A DNA stretch of 64,000 nucleotides from positions 1 through 64,000 of the forward strand of contig CAKRYI010000012.1 of NCBI GenBank assembly GCA_934426825.1. The letters are read 5' to 3'. A program made the translations under genes and the position numbers. The notes beneath the pieces were generated by a model that was not told the origin of the DNA, did not search any database, and worked only from the letters and a program-made list of their open reading frames with translations. The stretch comes from an uncultured Acetatifactor sp. GTDB lineage: Bacteria; Bacillota; Clostridia; Lachnospirales; Lachnospiraceae. This document shows, piece after piece, positions 56,383 to 64,000 of this stretch (position 1 is its first letter; the number at the start of each line of letters is the position of its first letter).

Positions 56383-59300
56383 TTACTCGCAATCATTCTT
56401 TTTCCTATTTCTGATTACAGCCAGTACCGCAAGTCCTGCGACAGACATTGCTGTAAGCAGATACCAAATCACATTATGGGAAATATCTCCGGTATTCGGG
56501 TCTTTTCCCTGTGCTGTAGTATTGCTGCTGTTTTCATTGTTATTCTGACTGCTGTTATTGTTGTTGCTATTACCGTTATTGTTATTATTGTTATTGCCAC
56601 CGGACGTATTCTTTGCAACCGTGAAGCTGGTGCTTGCAGCGCCATCCGTCCATGTAAGTTCAAAGGTGTGGCTGCCTGCAGACAAAGTCTTTAAGTAGTC
56701 TGCCTTTAGCTCAACGATAGTGGAACCTTCTCTTACCGTGTAATTTGCGGAGTCGATGATTTGTCCATCCACTTTCACATTCACAAACTTGGAAAACGCA
56801 CCGTTGCCTCGGATAACAAAGCTTCCGTCCGTGTTCTGGGTCCATGCACTGTCTGCACCATCGATAATCCGGTACTCGACTTTGAAGGTAACCGCTATGG
56901 TATGTGCCGCCGTCACATTTTCAAAGGTATAGCTTGCAGCAGCGTTTACGGATTTTCCGTCCACCATCAGGCTCTCTATTCCGTATCCTTCCTCTGCCGT
57001 AATCACGAAGGTCTGGTTACTGCCTTCCACTACCTCCACATCACCGCTCGGTGAAATGCTTCCGTGTGCTCCGGCTGATGCCGCAATGATGTACTTGTCT
57101 TTCACCGTCAATACTACGGTGTCGGTGGTAACAGAACCGGCTGCATTGCTGATGACACACTGATACTTAAATCCGTCACAGTCTTTGTCCGTTACTCCTG
57201 ACGTATAGCTTGCGCTGTTTGCTCCGGCAATATCTACAAATCCCTTGCCGTCATTTCTGTCAATCTTCCACTGATACGTTAAAGCCGTACCCATTGCAGC
57301 CACTTCAAAGACTGCTCTCTCCCCTGTTACCACAGATACACTCTTAGGCTGGGAGGTAATTGCAGGTGCGTCCACATGGTACAGTTCGATTTCACCGGCA
57401 AGAATGTTGTAATTACTATCCGTGGGGGTAAATCGCCACCTGTAGGTCGTGTTGACCATAACCTCGGTGTCCTCGGACAGCGCAATGTCCTTATTGTCTA
57501 TCCATTCCAGTGTACCGGCGGGCCACTTGTCGCTTGCCGTGAGCGCTGCGTCAGAAAGTTTCTTGCCGCCCGCAGTGATTGCCGTGTATGTCGGCTCTCC
57601 GGCAGGTGTAGCCTTTTTGACCGTGATAGGCGCTGTGCCTGTCGCTTCTGCATAAAAATCGGTGTTATCGGGCACAAACTTCCATTCTGCGTCATATTTG
57701 CCCGCCGCATCCATCGCTTTATCCGGTGAAACCCACTCAAACGTACCCTTAACCGTCTCGTTGGTAGTCGGGTCTGTCATCGTGCCGGAAATCGTGATTG
57801 TAGAAAGTTTGTCTCCGTAAGTCAATTCCGTCTTGCTCAAATTCAGTTCCCCATTCAGGGTAGGAACAATCTTATCCGCTGCCTTAACATTGATTGTCAA
57901 GGTAATATCTGAAATATTGCTGGAAATCGCCTTCACTGTAATCGAACCGACATCCTGATTGCCTGTTTTCGTTGACGCCAGAGTCGGCAGCTTCAGCTTT
58001 CCGTCTTCGACGTATGCCTGATTAGTGGTGGTGTAATAGTCACTGTCAAGAATAACCGAAGTAATTGTATACTGTACGTCGCCGTATTCCATCTGGCTGT
58101 CCAGCTTCGGCAGCATTCCTGCCAAATCAAACGTATATGTCGTTGCAAGCCCGTTTACAACCGATAAATCTTTTGCAACGGGCTCGGCAACGGGTTTCTT
58201 AGAAATAGAAACCGCCGGATCGCCGGCATTTTTTTGGCTAAGTTCAAAATTCGCCATCTTTGCGCCATCTGCAAAAACGAAATTATTGTCTTTCAGCGTC
58301 AATGTAACGTAGAATGTTCTATCTCCTACTTCTGCAGAGTCGAAATGCAAATTCGTCTTATCAACGCTGTCACGCAAATCAATACTGCCACTACCACCTG
58401 TCTCCACTACAGGATTCCTTTGATTACTTGAATCAATTATAAAACAGCCTAAACTTGCTACACCCTCTACAGTTTCATCCGCTGTATCGGTACCGTCGTA
58501 CTCCTTGCGAATCTGTGTAGGCATATGTGTGTATGACAGTTCATACGGCTCAATCTTCCATGTGACTGTCTTTTCACCGGTATAATTGCCGATGCCTACA
58601 ACTGTCAGTTCATGTTCTCCGGCGTCCTGTGCCGTATTGCTGTTCTCTTTAATCGTGTAATCCGTTCCCTCTGTCAGCTTTTTGCCATTGTAAAACACAT
58701 CAAACCGGTAGGTTACATCATCAAGATTGTTCCATCGTGCATTCGGTTTAACCACAAGACGTTCACCGCCTGCCAATGTATTACCTGTGCCTGCCTTCTG
58801 CGTGATTACCGTTTTCTCACTATCCAGACTCGCCTTCTCGACCGTCATCTTATAGCCCTTCAGCACCGTCTGCCACCGGTAGGCACCATCACTGATCTTT
58901 CCTATCACCACACAAATGAGTTCGTAGGTTTCATCAGCCTTCAAGTCTTTCCATCCGGCGTCTGTAAATTCTTTGCAATCTTCCGGATTAGGCTCATAAA
59001 CACAAGTGTTACCGTCCAAGCCTGCTGACAGCCACACATCTCCGCCTTCTGCCAACTGTGCCACGCTATCATCCTTTATAAGATACCACCGGAACTGCAC
59101 CCGTGCAACGTCGCTATCGCGAACAAGCAAAGATACTTCATTCGGCACTTTATTCTCGCCAATCGTAATCGTTCCGTTCTCTCCGCCGGCAGGTGTAATA
59201 TCAGCTTTCTTACCCCAATAAGTTTGACCGTTGGAAAGTTTTCCAGTCGCAGGATCCACAGTGATGTTGCCATTCATCAGACAATATCCACTCTCCAACA

Positions 59301-62300
59301 TCCTGTAAACGGGAACTGCGATTTCTCCGGCAGTGAACTGACCGCCGCGGATGCAAATTGTAGCCGGACTGTTCTCCGGTACGTTAAGTTCTTCCAGCGC
59401 ACCGCTCTCAAGAATCAGCATACCGTTGTCCGCACTCAACTTACCGAATGTTCCATTGCCTGTCTTAGCGGTATCCTTAATCGTCAGGTCTGCGCCGCTC
59501 AGACTCATATTCTTCCCTTTATTAAAATCATGTCCGTTCAGGTCAATGGTAAGCGGATTAGATGCTCCACTGAAAGCAAAAGCATCATTGGTATAATCAA
59601 CAAACAACTTCAACCCGCCGCCATTGTTCCGCCAATCCGCAACCGCTGCAATAATATTACTGTCAGCGCTGGTGTATGTCACGCCATTGAGTGTAGCCAA
59701 AATGCCCGTCATACCACAGTATGCGCAAGTGTCGTTCTCTATCTTGTCATGAGGGCATTTTACGACTGTGACATTGTTGATAGTGCTGCCCGCGAGTTTT
59801 TTTGTATAATCCACATACGTTCCATCTGCGTTTTGGAATGCATAGCCCTTTTTGAGCAGGTTGCCAAGCTGAATCGGAACTCCAAAAGAAGGTACGTAAA
59901 TCTCTCCATAGCTGCCGCCGCTCAATTTAGTCTTCGTTATTGCAGGTAATTGATTATTTCCAAACCATAATTTCTGAATCGTACCTGCATTCGGTCCTAT
60001 GATAAGTGTAGCTTCCCTTTCGTTTACGGGATACCCCGAGTGGTCTCTTATACCTATCTCGCTAATCGTGCCGCCTGTCCAACCAGTCAAATCCAGTGTA
60101 GCTTTCATCTGAACTTCCACGTCGCCCGAGACTCCGGTTTTTTCATAACTGCCGTTGCCGACGATTTTCAATGTGCATGATGTGCATTTTGTGTAATCAT
60201 CGTAACCCTCCGACTTTCCAACTTCAATCCATCCGTCTATGATTTTGTGTCCATTCAGATCCAGTGTGACAATTTTATTATCGCCGGAAATACGCGCACG
60301 CTTTCCCCAATTTTGCTGTTGGATATCTGCCAGCAGAGTAATCTTCGTACCGTCCTCTGCCTCATTCGTTGCCGTCACAAAATCTGTGCTGTACGTACGT
60401 GAACTACCTTTTTCAATCTTCAGGAGCATTTGCTTGTCACAGCCCTTGCATGCCGTTATGCTATCCCCTGTCGTCTCATCCGTTTTCTCGGTCACATTTG
60501 TATGGGAGCAGGGTTTGCCGCAAACAGAACACTTGCCGTCATTGTGATAGCCGTTCGGATGCGAACAGGTGAGACCACAGGCACATTTATATTCGTCACT
60601 ACCTGCCACCGGCTGATAGTCATGCGTATGCTCCACAATGGTAACATCCTGCGTCAAAGTTTTGCCACCGGCATCCACAAGTTTGCTCGTGTCGCCGCTT
60701 TCAGCAAATGCATAGCCGTCTGCCAACAGGTCATACACATGCTGGTATACACCCGAATTCCCGACCGATACCCTAGCCGAGCCGTTGGTATCGTCCTCTG
60801 CATAGAACTTGCCCTGTGTCAGTCCATTGGTCAGTTTTGCGTTACCGGTAAGCGTCAGACCGCCATTCAAATCCAAACCGGCTTTAAACTCCAGTTCGCC
60901 GCCCTCTGCAGTAACCGCAGGCTTGCGCGTTCCACTCCAGTAACCGCCCTCCGCGGTCAAATTATTTTCAAAAATCAGCTTGCCGCCGGAAACCGAAATG
61001 GCAGAGCCGGTTGTCTCCTGAGCTCCACCTAACGTTTTGATTGTTGCATCCCCAGTAATTTTCAGCGTTCCGTCCGTAACACTCAAAGTCGGATAACCGG
61101 TCTGATTCAGCGTATACTCATTCATCTGCAATTCAACCGTTTTGCCCGGATGTTCGAATTCAACAGCTTCGCTGATTTCTTTGTCGCCGGTTTTTACGGA
61201 ATACAGCTCTACATATGCTGCCCCGTTACCGTCAGCAACCGCATCTAAAGCAGTTGTCACTCCATCATCATTGCCATCATAGAGATTACCCAAGCTGTCC
61301 TTGGCTACCGGCATAAAATGGCAAGTCTCACATGCGCCTTCAGCATTCCAAGTATGTTCCTTCAGCTCTGTGCCGCCCATTACATATAAACAATCCGAAC
61401 ATCTGCTAGTATGGTATTTACCGTCATCCGTCGGCCATGTCGAAAAAGCATGCGAAATCCGCTGGCTGTCCTTATTGCCGCAGAAGCATTTCACATAATG
61501 CCCTGCCTCGTCCGGTTCATAGCCGTAATTACCATTGAAAGAGCAATCCACCGCGTCCCCTTTGAAGCCGCACTTCGCACAGTTCATTTTATGTTGCGTT
61601 CCGCCCGAGGGCACATAGGTAACATATTCATCCTCATGGCTGCACCATGTAAGGGTGAGCTTCTTGCCCGTAATCGTCTTTCCCCCCAACAATTCCTTGT
61701 TTTCATCGTACACCACCGGATTACCATCAATCTCGTATTCCATATAATGGTAGTTAACGCTGCCATTCTCTAAATAAACCCCGTCCGTAATACGACCGTT
61801 CGAACTCGTAATCTCCAACTCGCCGCCGCAAACAGCAAGATACGAGCCTTCGACTTCACCCTCGGCCTGAATTGCTGCCGAGTCAGAATTATTTTCAATA
61901 ATTATTTTTCCACTTCCATCTTCCGCCCCATAAACGGTAAGAAATGCACCATTCCGGAATGTTATAGGACCTTGGATTGTCAACGTTGTGTTCTTGCCCA
62001 AATAGAGAACCGGATCTGTCCCCCTCTTATAATCTACAGTCAAGGAATCAAGTGTCACATCCTTCTTAAGCAAATAAACACCAATATTATTATTTCCTAC
62101 ATCCTCCGTATTCTCATCGATGGTTACACAGCCCATACGCTGCGTAAACCCTGATATACGCCCGCCCGTTTTCGTATCTACCGAAGCATAGTTAATATCA
62201 GTGTATCCATCATCCAACGGTGCAATCTGCCCGTTGAACCAGCCGAACAGCTCCTCAAAGCAGTCCGCCCCCGTAATCTGCGCCTGCTGCTCCGCCGTCA

Positions 62301-62715
62301 GTGCGTCATAAGCAGCATATGCCTCCTGAATCGCCATGTATGCCGCCAGAACCTCGTCTTCCTCCATTGCGGAAAGTGCGTCCACATCGGGCAAGGCATT
62401 AATCTGCTCCTGAACGGACATCAACACCGCATCCTTGTCTGTGTCCTGTACATCGGCGTTTGCATCGCCGCCGCTGACGTCTCCGCCGGTCTTATCCCCG
62501 GCTTTCTTCCCGCCCTCAGTGTCAGTCTCTTCGCCCCCGCCTTTCACTTCCGTCTCTTCCTTGGCGTCGTTTTCTCCCGGCGCACTTTCGCCGTCCACCG
62601 TCCCCACGGCAGACATGCCGTTCACAACGACCTTTTCCTCCGCCAATGCCGTCGCAGGCAGCGACGTCAGGCAGAGCATCAGGCTCATGAACAGGCTCAA
62701 TACTCGTTTCTTCAT
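56383..62715 (-). CDS. Giant sortase-anchored surface protein with CxxC-rich and Ig-like modules
   Basis: 2110 residues. Signal peptide 1-25 (LSLFMSLMLCLTSLPATALA); acidic/Gly linker to about 95; helical segment (QEQINALPDVDALSAM); several right-handed-repeat regions (TLTIQGPITFRNGAF, ALDAVADGNGAAYVEL, TKITLLADIQQQNW) alternating with short Cys/His segments (CAKCGFKGD, CSVCGKPCSH, CPHDKIENDTCAYCG); Ig-like and MBG-type modules from about 1290; an Ig domain (ITSQPKSVSVVTGERAVFEV); a Bacterial-repeat module (GAHGSISPSGDVEVVEG); an Asn-rich linker; and a wall signal DPNTGD near 2072 followed by a membrane helix and RNRKK. Probably a cell-wall adhesin or glycan-binding protein. Monocistronic, ATG 62715 after GGAGGTTTCATA. 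Confidence 0.87.
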   Translation of the reverse strand: MKKRVLSLFMSLMLCLTSLPATALAEEKVVVNGMSAVGTVDGESAPGENDAKEETEVKGGGEETDTEGGKKAGDKTGGDVSGGDANADVQDTDKDAVLMSVQEQINALPDVDALSAMEEDEVLAAYMAIQEAYAAYDALTAEQQAQITGADCFEELFGWFNGQIAPLDDGYTDINYASVDTKTGGRISGFTQRMGCVTIDENTEDVGNNNIGVYLLKKDVTLDSLTVDYKRGTDPVLYLGKNTTLTIQGPITFRNGAFLTVYGAEDGSGKIIIENNSDSAAIQAEGEVEGSYLAVCGGELEITSSNGRITDGVYLENGSVNYHYMEYEIDGNPVVYDENKELLGGKTITGKKLTLTWCSHEDEYVTYVPSGGTQHKMNCAKCGFKGDAVDCSFNGNYGYEPDEAGHYVKCFCGNKDSQRISHAFSTWPTDDGKYHTSRCSDCLYVMGGTELKEHTWNAEGACETCHFMPVAKDSLGNLYDGNDDGVTTALDAVADGNGAAYVELYSVKTGDKEISEAVEFEHPGKTVELQMNEYTLNQTGYPTLSVTDGTLKITGDATIKTLGGAQETTGSAISVSGGKLIFENNLTAEGGYWSGTRKPAVTAEGGELEFKAGLDLNGGLTLTGNAKLTNGLTQGKFYAEDDTNGSARVSVGNSGVYQHVYDLLADGYAFAESGDTSKLVDAGGKTLTQDVTIVEHTHDYQPVAGSDEYKCACGLTCSHPNGYHNDGKCSVCGKPCSHTNVTEKTDETTGDSITACKGCDKQMLLKIEKGSSRTYSTDFVTATNEAEDGTKITLLADIQQQNWGKRARISGDNKIVTLDLNGHKIIDGWIEVGKSEGYDDYTKCTSCTLKIVGNGSYEKTGVSGDVEVQMKATLDLTGWTGGTISEIGIRDHSGYPVNEREATLIIGPNAGTIQKLWFGNNQLPAITKTKLSGGSYGEIYVPSFGVPIQLGNLLKKGYAFQNADGTYVDYTKKLAGSTINNVTVVKCPHDKIENDTCAYCGMTGILATLNGVTYTSADSNIIAAVADWRNNGGGLKLFVDYTNDAFAFSGASNPLTIDLNGHDFNKGKNMSLSGADLTIKDTAKTGNGTFGKLSADNGMLILESGALEELNVPENSPATICIRGGQFTAGEIAVPVYRMLESGYCLMNGNITVDPATGKLSNGQTYWGKKADITPAGGENGTITIGENKVPNEVSLLVRDSDVARVQFRWYLIKDDSVAQLAEGGDVWLSAGLDGNTCVYEPNPEDCKEFTDAGWKDLKADETYELICVVIGKISDGAYRWQTVLKGYKMTVEKASLDSEKTVITQKAGTGNTLAGGERLVVKPNARWNNLDDVTYRFDVFYNGKKLTEGTDYTIKENSNTAQDAGEHELTVVGIGNYTGEKTVTWKIEPYELSYTHMPTQIRKEYDGTDTADETVEGVASLGCFIIDSSNQRNPVVETGGSGSIDLRDSVDKTNLHFDSAEVGDRTFYVTLTLKDNNFVFADGAKMANFELSQKNAGDPAVSISKKPVAEPVAKDLSVVNGLATTYTFDLAGMLPKLDSQMEYGDVQYTITSVILDSDYYTTTNQAYVEDGKLKLPTLASTKTGNQDVGSITVKAISSNISDITLTINVKAADKIVPTLNGELNLSKTELTYGDKLSTITISGTMTDPTTNETVKGTFEWVSPDKAMDAAGKYDAEWKFVPDNTDFYAEATGTAPITVKKATPAGEPTYTAITAGGKKLSDAALTASDKWPAGTLEWIDNKDIALSEDTEVMVNTTYRWRFTPTDSNYNILAGEIELYHVDAPAITSQPKSVSVVTGERAVFEVAAMGTALTYQWKIDRNDGKGFVDIAGANSASYTSGVTDKDCDGFKYQCVISNAAGSVTTDTVVLTVKDKYIIAASAGAHGSISPSGDVEVVEGSNQTFVITAEEGYGIESLMVDGKSVNAAASYTFENVTAAHTIAVTFKVEYRIIDGADSAWTQNTDGSFVIRGNGAFSKFVNVKVDGQIIDSANYTVREGSTIVELKADYLKTLSAGSHTFELTWTDGAASTSFTVAKNTSGGNNNNNNNGNSNNNNSSQNNNENSSNTTAQGKDPNTGDISHNVIWYLLTAMSVAGLAVLAVIRNRKKNDCE

Positions 62716-62754
62716 TATGAAACCTCCTTTAAAATGTGTGTTTGAAATTTTTAA

Positions 62755-62970
62755 TCCGCCGCGTAATGGCGGTAAGACGACCGCTTAAAAACTCACGAAC
62801 CCGCACTTGCGTGCTCCAATGCCTGCTGACGCAGGCGGTTCACGGACTAAACTCACGAACCCGCGCTACGCGCTTTCTTGCCTGCTGGCGCAGGCGGTTC
62901 GTTCGTTAACGATGCAGGAAAAACAAATGTCTGCTTCGCAGACGCTTGTTTTTCCTTTGCATCGGTTACA
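62755..62970. repeat. Cluster of palindromes with a duplicated 60-bp cloverleaf unit
   Basis: Two 60-bp units start at 62791 and 62851 with ACTCACGAACCCGC. Each can fold (minus strand) into an outer stem GAACC/GGTTC with two inner arms GCCTGC/GCAGGC and GCGC/GCGC or GCAC/GTGC. Beside them are small hairpins at 62757-62785 and a long imperfect hairpin at 62905-62970 with CTGCTTCGCAG at its tip. The surface-protein promoter must lie in or beyond this region but was not identified. Confidence 0.75.
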
Positions 62971-63011
62971 TTATACCACATCCCTTAGGGGACAGGTCAA
63001 GTGTTTTGGCA

Positions 63012-63052
63012 AAAAATGACAGGCGGAACACTCACCTGCTGTCCCGCCTGTC
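63012..63052 (-). terminator. Terminator of the aspartokinase gene
   Basis: GACAGGCGG and complement (9 bp) with a 17-base loop, followed on the minus strand by ATTTTTT. 52 bases past the stop. Confidence 0.85.
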
Positions 63053-63104
63053 GAAGATGCTGCTTCATATATTTTGTGCTCTGAATCACCGTTCAGAAAC
63101 CAAT

Positions 63105-64000
63105 TTACAGTTTCGTAACCACAAAAATATCGTAAATTGCTTTAATCGCCGTCTCGAAATCCTCGTTTGCCACACCGATAATAATATTTAACTCGGAAGA
63201 ACCCTGGTCAATCATCTTTACGTTGACATTGCTGTGTGCCAGAGCGGAGAAGATACGTCCCGCAGTACCTCTGGTGGATTTCATTCCGCGGCCTACCACG
63301 GCAATCAGTGCCAAGTCTGCCTCAATATCAATGGAATCCGGATTTGCCAGTCTGTGAATACCGGCTACCACCTTCTGTTCCTTGTGCATAAACTCATCCT
63401 GATGTACAAACACGGTCAAGGTATCAATTCCGGAAGGCACATGTTCAAAGGAAATTCCGTTCTCCTCAAACGCCTGCAAAACCTTTCTGCCGAATCCGAT
63501 TTCAGAGTTCATCATATCTTTCTCGATATTGATAGAACAGAAACCTTTCTTTCCTGCAATTCCGGTAATGACATATTTGGATTTCTGGCACGTGCTGCCC
63601 ACAATCCATGTACCGTTGTCCTCCGGGGCATTGGTATTGCGAATATTGATAGGAATACCCTCCTGACGAACCGGGAAAATAGCATCCTCATGCAGCACCG
63701 TTGCGCCCATGTAGGAAAGCTCTCTCAGCTCTCTGTAGGTAATCACATCAATCGCCTGCGGATTATTAATAATTCTGGGGTCTGCCACCAGGAATCCGGA
63801 AACATCCGTCCAGTTTTCATAAACATCTGCCTTTACCGCCTTCGCCACGATAGAACCGGTCACATCGGAACCGCCTCTGGAAAAAGTTTTTACCGTTCCG
63901 TCGGGCAGTGCGCCGTAAAATCCGGGAACCACCGCATTTTTGCAGTTTTCCAGTCTCTTGGATAAAATTTCATTGGTTTTATCCCCGTCAAAATCGCCAT
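63105..64000 (-). CDS. Aspartate kinase, C-terminal part (gene runs off the window)
   Basis: The frame is open to the window edge, and 298 codons are visible. From the edge it reads GDFDGDKTNEIL, then PGFYGALPDGTVKTFSRGGS (kinase core), WTDVSGFLVADPRII and two ACT domains (KKGFCSINIEKDMMNSEIG; IAVVGRGMKSTRGTAGRIF). It phosphorylates aspartate at the start of lysine, threonine and methionine synthesis; ACT domains give feedback control. The N-terminal third lies outside, so the full start and any leader riboswitch cannot be seen. GTG 63932 is internal, not the start. Confidence 0.95.
   Translation of the reverse strand, partial: GDFDGDKTNEILSKRLENCKNAVVPGFYGALPDGTVKTFSRGGSDVTGSIVAKAVKADVYENWTDVSGFLVADPRIINNPQAIDVITYRELRELSYMGATVLHEDAIFPVRQEGIPINIRNTNAPEDNGTWIVGSTCQKSKYVITGIAGKKGFCSINIEKDMMNSEIGFGRKVLQAFEENGISFEHVPSGIDTLTVFVHQDEFMHKEQKVVAGIHRLANPDSIDIEADLALIAVVGRGMKSTRGTAGRIFSALAHSNVNVKMIDQGSSELNIIIGVANEDFETAIKAIYDIFVVTKL

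Overview
The window looks like chromosomal DNA of a Gram-positive gut-type Clostridia, most likely family Lachnospiraceae. The evidence is the protein families (GH16 glucanase with Big-2 and linker modules, giant CxxC-rich surface protein, YfhO and LtaS-like proteins, AbrB-ABC-ABC2 triplet, AGCS symporter behind a glycine riboswitch), strong AGGAGG ribosome binding sites and TTGACA/TATAAT promoters. Most genes lie on the minus strand. I cannot name the genus or species.

Layout. 1-1130: Nudix gene interrupted by an in-frame stop, and a tRNA-Leu(AAG) with its own promoter and terminator. 1151-5545: two-gene cell-envelope operon (LtaS-like sulfatase, YfhO-like membrane protein). 5796-12113: complete F1Fo ATP synthase operon in which delta and alpha are fused in one reading frame. 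12340-16053: class I amidotransferase, Mbeg1-like hydrolase and a chemoreceptor. 16154-23471: citrate synthase, a PTS-EIIC/EAL fusion, a MATE remnant, a glycine-riboswitch-controlled AGCS symporter and a second chemoreceptor. 23742-27879: secreted GH16 glucanase and an esterase. 27906-29499: AbrB plus ABC transporter. 30076-34914: double cupin protein, UvrD-like helicase, NSS symporter. 35011-37687: phosphatidylethanolamine operon (PAP2-like, TVP38-like, pssA, psd). 37850-39459: MATE pump and its small upstream partner.

39465-55083 is an AT-rich accessory region. It holds an HNH protein with an uncharacterised partner, a WYL regulator with GyrI-like and GNAT genes, a complete agr-type quorum-sensing locus (agrD-agrB one way, agrC-agrA the other) whose agrB side runs into a secreted SH3-like protein and two lipoproteins, a truncated AbiEii toxin, a DUF1848 protein, a MetE-like gene cut off at its 5' end, NagZ, and a toxin-antitoxin pair with a decayed toxin. 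56383-62715 is one 2110-residue surface protein. The window ends inside an aspartokinase gene.

Regulation and energy themes recur: cyclic-di-GMP turnover linked to a sugar-permease domain, two chemoreceptors, peptide quorum sensing, and glycine sensing. Intergenic regions are unusually rich in unrelated short tandem repeats (23, 34, 45, 50, 24 and 60 bp periods) and hairpin-forming repeats. The best candidates for undescribed biology are the agr-linked lipoprotein cassette, the HNH two-gene unit, the delta-alpha ATP synthase fusion and the EIIC-EAL fusion.
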